DNA of 64,000 bases from an uncultured Clostridium sp. (GTDB lineage: Bacteria; Bacillota; Clostridia; Clostridiales; Clostridiaceae). Where the stretch lies: assembly GCF_900769625.1 (NCBI RefSeq), contig NZ_CAAGHK010000069.1, forward strand, positions 13,161-77,160, written 5' to 3'. The notes beneath the pieces are model-generated. The model had not been told where the DNA came from. It ran no database searches and was given only the letters and a program-made list of their open reading frames with translations. Each line of letters opens with the position of its first letter. The stretch's first letter is position 1. The position numbers were made by a program, and so were the translations under genes. Shown here in pieces: positions 1 to 8,104 of the stretch.

Positions 1-795
1 TTCTTTATTGAACCTGAAATGTGGAATTTATTATATGAAATTCAGGATATCGTTAAGGAATATGGAGTTGAAATACTGCCTGAAATTCATGAACATTATA
101 CAATTCAGCATAAAATTGCTGAAAAAGGTTTCTGGATTTATGATTTTGCACTTCCAGTATTAGTTTTAAATGCTTTATATTCAGGAAAAGGCGAAAATTT
201 AAAACACTGGCTTGATATTAGTCCTATGAAGCAGTTTACAACACTAGATACACATGATGGAATAGGAATTGTTGATGTTAAGGATTTAATGAGCGATGAA
301 GAAATTGAAGAAACAAAAGAAGCAATGTTTACAAAAGGTGCAAATGTAAAGAAGATATATAATACAGCTGCTTATAACAATCTTGATATATATCAGGTTA
401 ATTGTACTTATTATTCAGCACTTGGAAACAATGACAAAGCATATCTTTTAGCACGTGTAATCCAATTTTTTGCACCAGGTATACCACAGGTTTATTATGT
501 AGGAATGCTTGCAGGAGAAAATGATATTGAACTTATGGAATCTACTAAGAATGGAAGAGATATTAATCGTCACTATTACACAAAAGATGAAATAAGAGAT
601 AATATTGAAAATAGAAAAGTAGTAAGAGATTTAAGAGATCTTATGGAACTGCGTAATTCACATAAAGCATTTGGACTTGATGGTCAATGTATTACTGAAG
701 TGAATGGAAGTAAATTAAGTATAACAAGAAAGTGTGGTGATGAATCATTAACATTAAGAGCTGATTTACAGACTTATGATTTTGTTATTGAATAA
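1..795 (+). CDS. Sucrose phosphorylase (GH13), 3' part; gene starts before the window
   Basis: The reading frame is open from base 1 and ends at TAA 793-795, so about 264 C-terminal residues are present. Sucrose phosphorylase converts sucrose and phosphate to glucose 1-phosphate and fructose in the cytoplasm. Seen: the GH13_18 acid/base block EIHEHY and the block TLDTHDGIGIVD, which carries the third catalytic carboxylate (Asp of DTHDGIG in the family). The C-terminal stretch YYVGMLAGENDIELM and the small beta domain at the end are also typical of this family. A glucosylglycerate or sucrose-6-phosphate phosphorylase of the same GH13 subfamily cannot be excluded without the N-terminus. A strong terminator follows, so this is the last gene of its transcription unit. 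Confidence 0.88.
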   Translation, partial: FFIEPEMWNLLYEIQDIVKEYGVEILPEIHEHYTIQHKIAEKGFWIYDFALPVLVLNALYSGKGENLKHWLDISPMKQFTTLDTHDGIGIVDVKDLMSDEEIEETKEAMFTKGANVKKIYNTAAYNNLDIYQVNCTYYSALGNNDKAYLLARVIQFFAPGIPQVYYVGMLAGENDIELMESTKNGRDINRHYYTKDEIRDNIENRKVVRDLRDLMELRNSHKAFGLDGQCITEVNGSKLSITRKCGDESLTLRADLQTYDFVIE

Positions 796-808
796 ATATT
801 TATATATT

Positions 809-831
809 AAAAGGGGCATTTAGCCCCTTTT
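809..831 (+). terminator. Rho-independent terminator after the sucrose phosphorylase gene
   Basis: Perfect 9-bp stem (AAAAGGGGC / GCCCCTTTT) with a 5-nt loop followed by T-rich sequence. It lies 14 bases after the stop codon. Confidence 0.9.
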
Positions 832-886
832 ATTGTACAAAAGTTTATTAAAAATATTTCTGGTTGATTAAGTTTTTATGTTATTT

Positions 887-1756
887 TTAATCAATAAATG
901 CAGCGGAAGTGAATTTATCTCGATAGCTTTTAGGACTTTCGTTCTTAACTTTCTTAAATATCTTAGAAAATGTAAGAGGATCAGAATAGCCGACAGAATT
1001 TGAAACAGCTTTTATGGATAAGTCTGATGATTTTAATAAAGAACATGCTTTATCGATTCTATAAGTTAATAAAAATTCCTGAGGGGATATATTAATGTTC
1101 TTTTTAAAAATATGAGTAAGATAACTTCTGTTAATTCCGATATAATTGGCAATATCATTGATTTTAATATTATTGCAGTAGTTATTTTCAATATACTCAA
1201 TAGATTTTTCGAGATATATTTCAGTACTTTTGTACAGCTTTTGGTTTGAGTCATATTTTCTACAGCTTACCAGGGCAGACATAAACATGTATAATAAACC
1301 TTCTAATTTAAGTTCGTTAGAAGAGTTCAATTCTTTAAGCTGAAGCATTTCATTGATATAATTTATCAAAGTATCATCTTTTGAATATTCGTATATGAGA
1401 TTATTATCATTTAAATTAGCATAATCAAGATACTTTTCTGCTTTTACACCATTAAAACCTATCCACATATAATGCCATGGATCTTCTTTATCAGCTTCAT
1501 AATAGGTCAAAGTATCCGGTGGAATAAGAAATCCTTGATTTTTTTCGATAGTATACGTTTTCTTATTAACAGTATAATATCCTTTACCTGAAATTATATA
1601 GTGTAATACATATTGTGAACGAACTGCTGGACCGAATGAATATCCAGGAGTGCAGTTTTCTTTGCCACAAAAACATAAGGATAAATCTACTGATTGTTTT
1701 TTTATTGGCTCTAAGTATTTACATTTGCTGTCTTCGATATATTTAACTTTAATCAA
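887..1756 (-). CDS. AraC-family transcriptional regulator (alpha-galactoside locus)
   Basis: A 289-residue cytoplasmic regulator. Residues about 45-105 form a cupin-type AraC ligand-binding domain (pattern IISGKGYYTVN...IPPDT). Residues about 185-285 hold the double helix-turn-helix DNA-binding domain, including INDIANYIGINRSYLTHIFK and the second-helix signature VGYSDPLTFSKIFKK. The start ATG at 1756 has a strong ribosome-binding site (AGGAGGAGG on the minus strand, 1762-1770). The gene is divergent from the GH36 alpha-galactosidase, the usual arrangement for MsmR/RafR-type activators of alpha-galactoside genes. A direct-repeat block upstream of the galactosidase recurs upstream of the sugar-binding protein gene and is the likely target. 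The inducer is not known from sequence; melibiose or raffinose is inferred from context. Confidence 0.88.
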   Translation of the reverse strand: MIKVKYIEDSKCKYLEPIKKQSVDLSLCFCGKENCTPGYSFGPAVRSQYVLHYIISGKGYYTVNKKTYTIEKNQGFLIPPDTLTYYEADKEDPWHYMWIGFNGVKAEKYLDYANLNDNNLIYEYSKDDTLINYINEMLQLKELNSSNELKLEGLLYMFMSALVSCRKYDSNQKLYKSTEIYLEKSIEYIENNYCNNIKINDIANYIGINRSYLTHIFKKNINISPQEFLLTYRIDKACSLLKSSDLSIKAVSNSVGYSDPLTFSKIFKKVKNESPKSYRDKFTSAAFID

Positions 1757-1785
1757 ATTAAGACCTCCTCCTAATAATAGTAATA

Positions 1786-1825
1786 TTACATTTTTACATG
1801 TGTAATTTACATAACACCATATAAT
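1786..1825 (+). promoter_or_regulatory. Promoter and putative AraC operator of the alpha-galactosidase gene
   Basis: A -10 box TATAAT (1820-1825) is preceded by two TTACAT half-sites at 1786-1791 and 1807-1812, exactly 21 bp (two helical turns) apart. A third TTACAT lies at 1794-1799. There is no good -35 box, as expected for an activator-dependent promoter. The same layout recurs at 4235-4274. The -10 box is 118 bp before the ATG at 1943, leaving an untranslated leader of roughly 110 bases. Confidence 0.6.
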
Positions 1826-1942
1826 TAATTTCTAGATAATATTATAATTGAAGCATAGATTTATATCAAATTAATTGTCGTAAATACACGAAATATATAG
1901 AATTATGAAAACAATTTCAAAAAATATTAGGAGGAATTAATC

Positions 1943-4138
1943 ATGAAAATAAATTTTAATAAAGATACAAAAACATTTCATTTACAAAGTAAAAATACAA
2001 GTTATTTAATTAAAGTGTTAGAAACAGGCCATCTTATACATTTATACTGGGGTAGGAAATTAAATACCGATAATTTAGATTATTTAATTGAAGCTAATTT
2101 ATGGGGAAGCTTTTTATCTAATACTGATAACATAGATACATTTCAATTAGAAGCAAATTTACAGGAGTATCCTGGCTATGGAAGCACTGATTTAAGAAGC
2201 CCTGCTGTTGAATTACTTTTTGAAGATGGAACGACAGCTACCGATTTTAGATATGATGGATATCAAATAACAAGAGGAAAAAATAAACTTCAGGGTCTTC
2301 CAGCTACATATGTTGAAAATGATGATGAAGCTGAAACGCTTGAAATATTTATGAAAGATTCATTGAAAAATGTGAAGATAGTATTACGTTATACTGTATT
2401 TGCAGAATATGATGCAATAGCAAAGAATGTAAGAATAATTAATGAAAGCGATGAAGAAGTAAATATAAAAAGACTTTTAAGTGCCAATGTTGATTTTAGA
2501 GATGATGAATTTGATTTCATACATTTATCAGGAGCATGGGCAAGAGAGAGACATATTGTCAGAACTGAGTTAAGAAGTGGAAGCCAGTCAATAGAAAGCA
2601 GAAGAGGCGCAAGCAGCCATGCACAGAATCCTTTTATGGCATTAGCAAGAAAAAATGCAACTGAAAACAATGGTGATGTTTATGGATTTAGTTTAGTTTA
2701 TAGTGGAAATTTCTTGGCTAATGTAGAAGTTGATATGTACTTTAAATCAAGAGCCCAGATAGGTATAAATCCATTTGATTTTAACTGGCTGTTAAAAAAG
2801 GGACAGGAATTCCAGACACCTGAAGCAGTACTTGTATATTCACCAGATGGATTGACAGGAATGTCTCATATTTATCATAAATTATATGAAAAACGTTTAT
2901 GCAGAGGCAAACATAGAGACAAGGTAAGACCAGTGCTAATAAATAACTGGGAAGCAACATATTTTGATTTCAATGAAACTAATATAAAAGAAATAGCAAG
3001 GGAAGCAAAAGGTCTAGGAATAGAACTTTTTGTACTTGATGATGGATGGTTTGGAACAAGAAATAATGATGATTCATCATTAGGAGACTGGTTTGTAAAT
3101 GAAGAAAAACTAAAAGGTGGTCTTGGAAATCTTGTATCAGAAATAAATGAAATGGGCATGCAGTTCGGACTTTGGTTTGAGCCTGAAATGATATCACCTG
3201 TAAGTAAACTATATGAAGAACATCCAGACTGGTGTATTCATATACCAGGAAGAATTAGAAATGAAGCAAGAAAACAATTGATTTTAGATTTATCAAGAGA
3301 TGAAGTATGTGATTATATAATAAAATCTGTAAGCGATATTTTAGAAAGCGTAGATATTTCATATGTAAAATGGGATATGAATAGAAATATGAGCGAAATT
3401 GGTTCAGCTGGCTTGAGCGCAGAGAGACAAAGAGAACTTCCTCATAGATATATGCTTGGTTTATATAGAGTTCTTGAAGAAATAACTACAAAATTCCCAA
3501 ATGTGTTATTTGAAAGCTGCTCTGGAGGTGGTGGAAGATTTGATCCGGGAATGTTATACTATATGCCTCAAACATGGACGAGTGATGATACAGATGCAAT
3601 AGAAAGACTTAAGATACAGTTTGGTACATCTTTAGTTTATCCAAGTGCATCAATGGGATGTCATGTATCAGCAGTGCCAAACCATCAGGTTCATAGAAAT
3701 ACTTCTATTGAAACAAGAGGTGTTGTTGCAATGGCAGGAAATTTTGGGTATGAACTTGATATTACAAAGCTGAGCGAAGAAGAAAAGAATGCAATAAGAG
3801 AACAGGTTTCTTTATATAAGGATATTAGAGAAACAGTGCAGTTTGGAGATTCATACAGACTTTTAAGTCCATTCGAAGGTAATTCTGTAGCATGGATGAA
3901 TATATCACAAGATAAAAATGAAGTTGTGGTGAGTTATGTGAAGCAGTATGCTGAACCTAATAAGTGGAACAAACCATTGAAATTAACTGCATTAGATAAG
4001 GATTCATCTTATGAGATAATAGGAGAAAATTTAATTGTCGGTGCAGATGAACTAATGAATATTGGATTAATAATACCTGAGCTGAAAGGTGATTATGCTT
4101 CAAAACAATGGATATTAAGGAAGTTAAATAATAAATAA
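1943..4138 (+). CDS. Alpha-galactosidase, GH36
   Basis: A 731-residue cytoplasmic enzyme that cleaves terminal alpha-1,6-galactose from melibiose, raffinose and related sugars. It is full length for GH36 group I (about 730 aa). An N-terminal beta-sandwich (about 1-300) is followed by a TIM barrel containing LDDGWFG. The block KWDMNR contains Asp478 and TSDDTD contains Asp548. These are the same residue numbers as the nucleophile and acid/base reported for the Geobacillus AgaA enzyme (established knowledge). The start ATG follows an AGGAGG site at 1930-1935. No signal peptide is visible, so the substrate must be imported, presumably by the ABC transporter just downstream. Confidence 0.95.
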   Translation: MKINFNKDTKTFHLQSKNTSYLIKVLETGHLIHLYWGRKLNTDNLDYLIEANLWGSFLSNTDNIDTFQLEANLQEYPGYGSTDLRSPAVELLFEDGTTATDFRYDGYQITRGKNKLQGLPATYVENDDEAETLEIFMKDSLKNVKIVLRYTVFAEYDAIAKNVRIINESDEEVNIKRLLSANVDFRDDEFDFIHLSGAWARERHIVRTELRSGSQSIESRRGASSHAQNPFMALARKNATENNGDVYGFSLVYSGNFLANVEVDMYFKSRAQIGINPFDFNWLLKKGQEFQTPEAVLVYSPDGLTGMSHIYHKLYEKRLCRGKHRDKVRPVLINNWEATYFDFNETNIKEIAREAKGLGIELFVLDDGWFGTRNNDDSSLGDWFVNEEKLKGGLGNLVSEINEMGMQFGLWFEPEMISPVSKLYEEHPDWCIHIPGRIRNEARKQLILDLSRDEVCDYIIKSVSDILESVDISYVKWDMNRNMSEIGSAGLSAERQRELPHRYMLGLYRVLEEITTKFPNVLFESCSGGGGRFDPGMLYYMPQTWTSDDTDAIERLKIQFGTSLVYPSASMGCHVSAVPNHQVHRNTSIETRGVVAMAGNFGYELDITKLSEEEKNAIREQVSLYKDIRETVQFGDSYRLLSPFEGNSVAWMNISQDKNEVVVSYVKQYAEPNKWNKPLKLTALDKDSSYEIIGENLIVGADELMNIGLIIPELKGDYASKQWILRKLNNK

Positions 4139-4152
4139 AATATATGTATTTA

Positions 4153-4195
4153 AATGGTGGGTTATCAAGTAGTTTGAAATTTATGACCTGCCATT
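4153..4195 (+). terminator. GU-rich hairpin after the alpha-galactosidase gene
   Basis: A 13-bp stem (AATGGTGGGTTAT / ATGACCTGCCATT) with three G-U pairs in RNA. It has no U-tract, so it is a weak terminator at best and may instead protect the 3' end of the mRNA. Confidence 0.35.
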
Positions 4196-4234
4196 ATTGT
4201 ATGGAAATGATTTATTAAATTTATACTAAAAGAA

Positions 4235-4274
4235 TCACATTTATCCATAAAACGATTACATTAAACCATATAAT
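4235..4274 (+). promoter_or_regulatory. Promoter, AraC-type operator and cre-like site of the alpha-galactoside importer
   Basis: Half-sites TCACAT (4235-4240) and TTACAT (4256-4261) are 21 bp apart, and TATAAT (4269-4274) follows. The spacing is identical to that in front of the alpha-galactosidase gene. Between the half-sites, 4247-4260 read on the minus strand (TGTAATCGTTTTAT) resembles the CcpA cre consensus with one mismatch. This suggests glucose repression superimposed on AraC activation (inference). Confidence 0.55.
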
Positions 4275-4330
4275 TATTGAATGAATTACAGTATATTATA
4301 AAGAGAAACAAAGAAAATTAGATATAAACA

Positions 4331-4400
4331 AGAATATAATTACATGGAGGAATAAATTATGAAAAAGAATATAATTACATGGAGGAATAAATTATGAAAA
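4331..4400 (+). repeat. Perfect 35-bp tandem duplication of a ribosome-binding site and start codon
   Basis: Bases 4331-4365 are repeated exactly at 4366-4400. Each unit carries TGGAGGAATAAATT followed by ATG and the first lysine codons. The unit is not a multiple of three, so the first ATG opens a different frame from the second. Confidence 0.97.
4359..4397 (+). CDS. 12-codon upstream ORF created by the tandem duplication
   Basis: The first duplicated ATG (4359) opens the peptide MKKNIITWRNKL and stops at TGA 4395-4397. That stop overlaps the ATG of the lipoprotein gene (4394) as ATGA. It has the same strong GGAGG site as the real gene. The peptide is likely a by-product. The arrangement can couple or damp translation of the lipoprotein. 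Confidence 0.4.
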   Translation: MKKNIITWRNKL

Positions 4401-5668
4401 AGAATATTAAAAAAATAATCAGCTGTGTTGCTATGTCAGCAATGATTGGAACTTCATTAATGGGATGTGGTGGAAATGGTTCCTCAAAATCATCTTCTGG
4501 AGAAACTACAATTACATATAGTATATGGGATAAAATACAGGAACCTGGAATGAGAAAGATTGCTGACGAATTTGAAAGTGAGAATCCTGGAATTAAGGTT
4601 AATATCGAAGTTACTCCATGGGATCAATATTGGACAAAGATGGAGGCCGCAGCTTCAGGTGGAAGCCTTCCAGATGTATTTTGGATGCATGCGAGCCAGG
4701 TTGAAAAATATATACGCGGAAATGCAGTAATGGATTTAACTGAAAATATCAAATCTAGTTCAACAGTAGATATGTCTAAATTCCCAAAGGATTTAGTTAA
4801 ATTATATGAACAAGACGGTAAAAATTATGCAATACCTAAGGATTACGATACTGTAGGTCTTTGGTATAACAAAACTTTATTTGATGAAGCTGGAATAGCA
4901 TATCCAGATGAAACTTGGACTTGGGATACATTATTAGAAAATGCCAAGAAACTTACTAATACTGATAAAGGTATCTATGGGTTATCAGCTCCATTAAATA
5001 CACATGAAGGTATATATAATTATGTGTTCCAAAATGAAGGAAGAATAGTATCAGAAGATGGAACTAAATCAGAATATAATACACCAGCAACAAGAGAAGC
5101 TCTTAAATGGTATTTAGATTTAAGTTTAAAAGAAGGTGTTTCACCTAATCAAAGCCAGTTTGCAGAAAATTCGGTTATAACTTTATTTGAATCAGGAAAG
5201 ACTGCTATGGCGTTATTCGGATCATGGATGACATCAGAATTTGCTTCAAATGAATATACTTCAGCTAATTGTGATGTTGCTGTTCTTGCAGAAGGAAAGA
5301 CAAGAGGAACTGTATATAACGGACTTGGTAATTCAGTATCAGCTAAAACTAAAAACCCAGAAGCAGCATGGAAATTTGTTGAATTCTTAGGCTCAGAAAA
5401 AGCTAATACAATCCAAGCTGAAAGCGGGGCAGCAATTCCAGCATATGAAGGAACATCAGAAGCATGGATAAAATCAAATGATAAATTTAATTTATCTGCA
5501 TTCACAGAAATGTTAGATTATGCAACTATAAAACCTTACATCAAAAACAACTCTAAATGGGAAACAACAGAAAATAATATTCTTAAGAAAGTATTCTCAG
5601 GAGACCTTTCAGTTGATGAAGGATGCAAACAATTAGAAGATGAAATGAATGCAATAATAAACGAGTAG
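4394..5668 (+). CDS. ABC transporter sugar-binding lipoprotein (alpha-galactoside importer)
   Basis: A 424-residue extracellular solute-binding protein, family 1 (MalE/MsmE type). The signal peptide ends in the lipobox LMGC, with Cys25 as the lipid-modified residue, followed by a Gly/Ser-rich linker. The fold signatures include ITYSIWDKIQEPGMRKIADEF near the N-terminus and DYDTVGLWYNKTLFDEAGI mid-protein. It binds the sugar outside the membrane and delivers it to the two permeases encoded next. The start at 4394 is the second of two duplicated start sites, because only it is in frame. Raffinose/melibiose specificity is inferred from the adjacent alpha-galactosidase. Confidence 0.93.
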   Translation: MKKNIKKIISCVAMSAMIGTSLMGCGGNGSSKSSSGETTITYSIWDKIQEPGMRKIADEFESENPGIKVNIEVTPWDQYWTKMEAAASGGSLPDVFWMHASQVEKYIRGNAVMDLTENIKSSSTVDMSKFPKDLVKLYEQDGKNYAIPKDYDTVGLWYNKTLFDEAGIAYPDETWTWDTLLENAKKLTNTDKGIYGLSAPLNTHEGIYNYVFQNEGRIVSEDGTKSEYNTPATREALKWYLDLSLKEGVSPNQSQFAENSVITLFESGKTAMALFGSWMTSEFASNEYTSANCDVAVLAEGKTRGTVYNGLGNSVSAKTKNPEAAWKFVEFLGSEKANTIQAESGAAIPAYEGTSEAWIKSNDKFNLSAFTEMLDYATIKPYIKNNSKWETTENNILKKVFSGDLSVDEGCKQLEDEMNAIINE

Positions 5669-5724
5669 AAGAAAAAGTAATAAGATCGTAATAATAATAT
5701 TTATCACTATATTGAGATATGAAA

Positions 5725-5754
5725 TGTGCTTAAATGATAAAAAATTTAAGCACA
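5725..5754 (+). other. Intercistronic hairpin between binding-protein and permease genes
   Basis: Perfect 11-bp stem (TGTGCTTAAAT / ATTTAAGCACA) with an 8-nt loop and no T-run after it, so it is not a normal terminator. Such stems between binding-protein and permease cistrons typically stabilise the upstream mRNA so that the binding protein is made in excess. Confidence 0.6.
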
Positions 5755-5799
5755 AATCTTTTATGAGAATATAAAATTTCAACAGGAGGTAGAAGATTA

Positions 5800-6732
5800 A
5801 TGGAGCTTGCAAATAAAAAGAATAAAACTAAACCAAATAGTAAGCTTTTATTTGGAAAGTATTCAAAGAAAGAATGCTTCTGGGCGTATTTAATGATAGC
5901 ACCGACGCTTATAGGACTTCTTGTTCTTAATATATTCCCAGTAATAAAGACTTTTATTTTAAGTTTTAAAAAAGTAGGTGCCTTTGGTGATGGCCAATGG
6001 GTAGGTTTAAGTAATTACACTAAGATGTTTAAGGATCCAGCTGTTATAGAAGCAACTGTAAACACATTTAAATATGCAATTTTAGTAGTGCCTGCAACGG
6101 TAGTACTTTCATTGATAGTAGCAGTATTATTAAATAAGAAAATTAAGGGTGTTTCAATATATAGAACAATTTATTTTTTACCTATGGTGGCTGCACCAGC
6201 TGCAATTGCAATGGTATGGAGATGGTTATATAACTCAGAATTTGGATTAATAAATTATTTATTATCATTAATAGGAATAAAGGGGCCTCAATGGCTAAGC
6301 GATCCTAAAGTAGCAATGATATCAATTGCTATCGTAGGAATATGGAGTAGTGTTGGTTATAACATGGTCTTATTATTAGCAGGATTACAGGAAATACCAA
6401 AGGATTATTATGAAGCAGCTGATATTGATGGAGCAGGTCCATTAAGACAATTCTTCACAATTACACTGCCATTAGTTTCACCAACAATGTTTTTCGTTGT
6501 AGTAACAAGCATAATAAGTGCAATGCAGGTATTTGATGTTATATTTATGATGATAGACAAAACAAGTGTAGCTCTTGAAGGAACTCAGTCATTAGTATAC
6601 TTATTCTATCAGTATTCATTTGTAATGAATGATAAAGGTTATGGATCAGCTATTGTTATGCTATTATTAATTATCATTATGATAATTACAGCAATACAAG
6701 TAAAGATTCAGGAAAAATGGGTAAATTATTAA
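5800..6732 (+). CDS. ABC sugar transporter permease, MalF/MsmF type
   Basis: A 310-residue integral membrane protein with six predicted helices. The cytoplasmic EAA loop, which contacts the ATPase, reads EAADIDGAGPLRQFFTITLP. It has a good GGAGG site upstream (5785-5789). It forms the transmembrane channel together with the next gene product. No ATPase gene is present in the operon, so a shared MsmK-like ATPase from elsewhere must drive it (inference from family knowledge). Confidence 0.93.
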   Translation: MELANKKNKTKPNSKLLFGKYSKKECFWAYLMIAPTLIGLLVLNIFPVIKTFILSFKKVGAFGDGQWVGLSNYTKMFKDPAVIEATVNTFKYAILVVPATVVLSLIVAVLLNKKIKGVSIYRTIYFLPMVAAPAAIAMVWRWLYNSEFGLINYLLSLIGIKGPQWLSDPKVAMISIAIVGIWSSVGYNMVLLLAGLQEIPKDYYEAADIDGAGPLRQFFTITLPLVSPTMFFVVVTSIISAMQVFDVIFMMIDKTSVALEGTQSLVYLFYQYSFVMNDKGYGSAIVMLLLIIIMIITAIQVKIQEKWVNY

Positions 6733-6750
6733 AGGAAGCAGGTGATAAGC

Positions 6751-7578
6751 ATGAAAATGAAAAGTAAGAACAGTAACTTAGCAATCCATATAGTTCTTAT
6801 TATTGGAGCGGCTATAATGATAATTCCATTTATATGGATGATTCTTACATCAATAAAAACAGTAGGTGAAGCAGTTCAGGTTCCACCTAAGATATTTCCA
6901 AGTACTCCACAGTTCAAAAATTATTCAGACGTATTGAATATACTTCCTTTTTCAAAGTTTTATATAAATACAATATTAATGCTTATTGGAAGAATAGCTG
7001 GATCAGTATTTTTTAGTGCAATGGCAGCGTACGCAAGTGCAAGATTAAATTTCCCAGGAAAAAACTTATTCTTTGGATTAGTATTATTTCAAATGATGAT
7101 ACCATCACAGATATTTATAATTCCTCAGTTCTTATTAGTACAGAAACTAGGATTATTAAATACAGTAACAGCATTAATTGTACCTGGTATAGTAAGTGCT
7201 TTCGGAACATTTTTATTAAGACAGTTCTTTATGGGACTACCAAAGGACCTGGAAGAAGCAGCTAAATTAGATGGATGTAATACATGGCAGACTTTCTATA
7301 AGATAATGCTTCCACTTTCAAGATCAGGTTTAGTAGCATTATCAATCTTTACAGCATTATTTGCATTCAAAGATTTAATGTGGCCATTAATCGTTAATAT
7401 GTCACTTGATAAGATGACTCTTTCAGCAGGGCTTGCATCACTTCAAGGACAATTTACAACAAACTATCCTCAGCTAATGGCAGGGTCATTACTTGCAATA
7501 TGGCCAATGCTTTTAATATTCGTAGTATTCCAAAAGAAGTTTATCGAAGGTATCGCTACATCTGGCGGAAAATTATAA
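6751..7578 (+). CDS. ABC sugar transporter permease, MalG/MsmG type
   Basis: About 275 residues with six predicted helices. The EAA loop is EAAKLDGCNTWQTFYKIMLP. ATG 6751 is chosen because AGGTGAT (6740-6746), an exact match to the 16S anti-Shine-Dalgarno, sits right before it. A GTG at 6742 in the same frame lies inside that site and is less likely. The gene follows the MalF-type gene by fewer than 20 bases and ends the operon before a strong terminator. Confidence 0.92.
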   Translation: MKMKSKNSNLAIHIVLIIGAAIMIIPFIWMILTSIKTVGEAVQVPPKIFPSTPQFKNYSDVLNILPFSKFYINTILMLIGRIAGSVFFSAMAAYASARLNFPGKNLFFGLVLFQMMIPSQIFIIPQFLLVQKLGLLNTVTALIVPGIVSAFGTFLLRQFFMGLPKDLEEAAKLDGCNTWQTFYKIMLPLSRSGLVALSIFTALFAFKDLMWPLIVNMSLDKMTLSAGLASLQGQFTTNYPQLMAGSLLAIWPMLLIFVVFQKKFIEGIATSGGKL

Positions 7579-7595
7579 AAAAGATAAAAATAATA

Positions 7596-7629
7596 AAAGA
7601 TGTGAATGGAACGTATATTCACATCTTTT
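7596..7629 (+). terminator. Terminator of the alpha-galactoside importer operon
   Basis: Perfect 13-bp stem (AAAAGATGTGAAT / ATTCACATCTTTT) with an 8-nt loop, followed by TATTTT. Confidence 0.88.
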
Positions 7630-7690
7630 ATTTTAAATTAAATATTAATGTCGAAATTTATTATATTACTTTGAGATATAGTCAGTTATC

Positions 7691-8040
7691 TTAAAGTTTA
7701 GTTTCAAAGATGTGCTTCCAGTATCTTTTAGGCATAATTCTTTTCTTCAGACTTGAATTCCTACGTTCCTCGATGGTGGTTGACTTGAAATATGTTTTTC
7801 ATAATGAAGAATACTCATCATTATGTTCAATAAGCTTACGACAGTCATCCTTTGAAATTTCAACAAGTTGATATTCATGTGTATCATAAACAACAGCTTT
7901 GTTGTGGGAAATATCATGAATAATCCAGTGCTCATTGGAAAAACGTTTCTTAAAGTACTCTGCAATGAGCTCTAGAATATCATTGTCAGGTTCAATGATA
8001 GAGTATAAAATAAAATATTGGGGACGATTTTATGTTTTAC
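7691..8040 (-). pseudogene. C-terminal remnant of a DUF4130/TIGR03915-type DNA-repair protein
   Basis: On the minus strand one frame reads YSIIEPDNDILELIAEYF, then HWIIHDISHNKAVVYD, and later TIEERRN and MPKRYWKH, ending at TAA 7691-7693. These are C-terminal signatures of the TIGR03915 family (DUF4130), partner of a radical-SAM protein. The N-terminal part is missing. An in-frame TGA stands where the family has the Trp of an LWKT-like motif, which points to a TGG to TGA change. No start codon or ribosome-binding site is present. It is a dead gene fragment. Family recognition is from memory of the motifs and is moderately secure. Confidence 0.65.
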
Positions 8041-8070
8041 TTAAAAATAATTATGTTAAAGGATGCTATT

Positions 8071-8096
8071 TATAGGCGTATTTTTATACGCCTATA
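8071..8096 (-). terminator. Hairpin downstream of the Met/Asn/Gly-rich gene
   Basis: A 10-bp perfect stem (TATAGGCGTA / TACGCCTATA) with a 6-nt loop. It is placed just after the minus-strand stop at 8105. The U-tract is weak, so termination efficiency is uncertain. Confidence 0.5.
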
Positions 8097-8104
8097 AATC
8101 AAAA

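Noticed and set aside
5149..5505. Minus-strand ORF of 118 codons inside the binding-protein gene
   Set aside because: Shadow of the lipoprotein coding sequence; no ribosome-binding site or family motif.
7747..7965. Minus-strand ORF of 72 codons
   Set aside because: It is in a different frame from the recognisable DUF4130-type remnant on the same strand and shows no family motifs.
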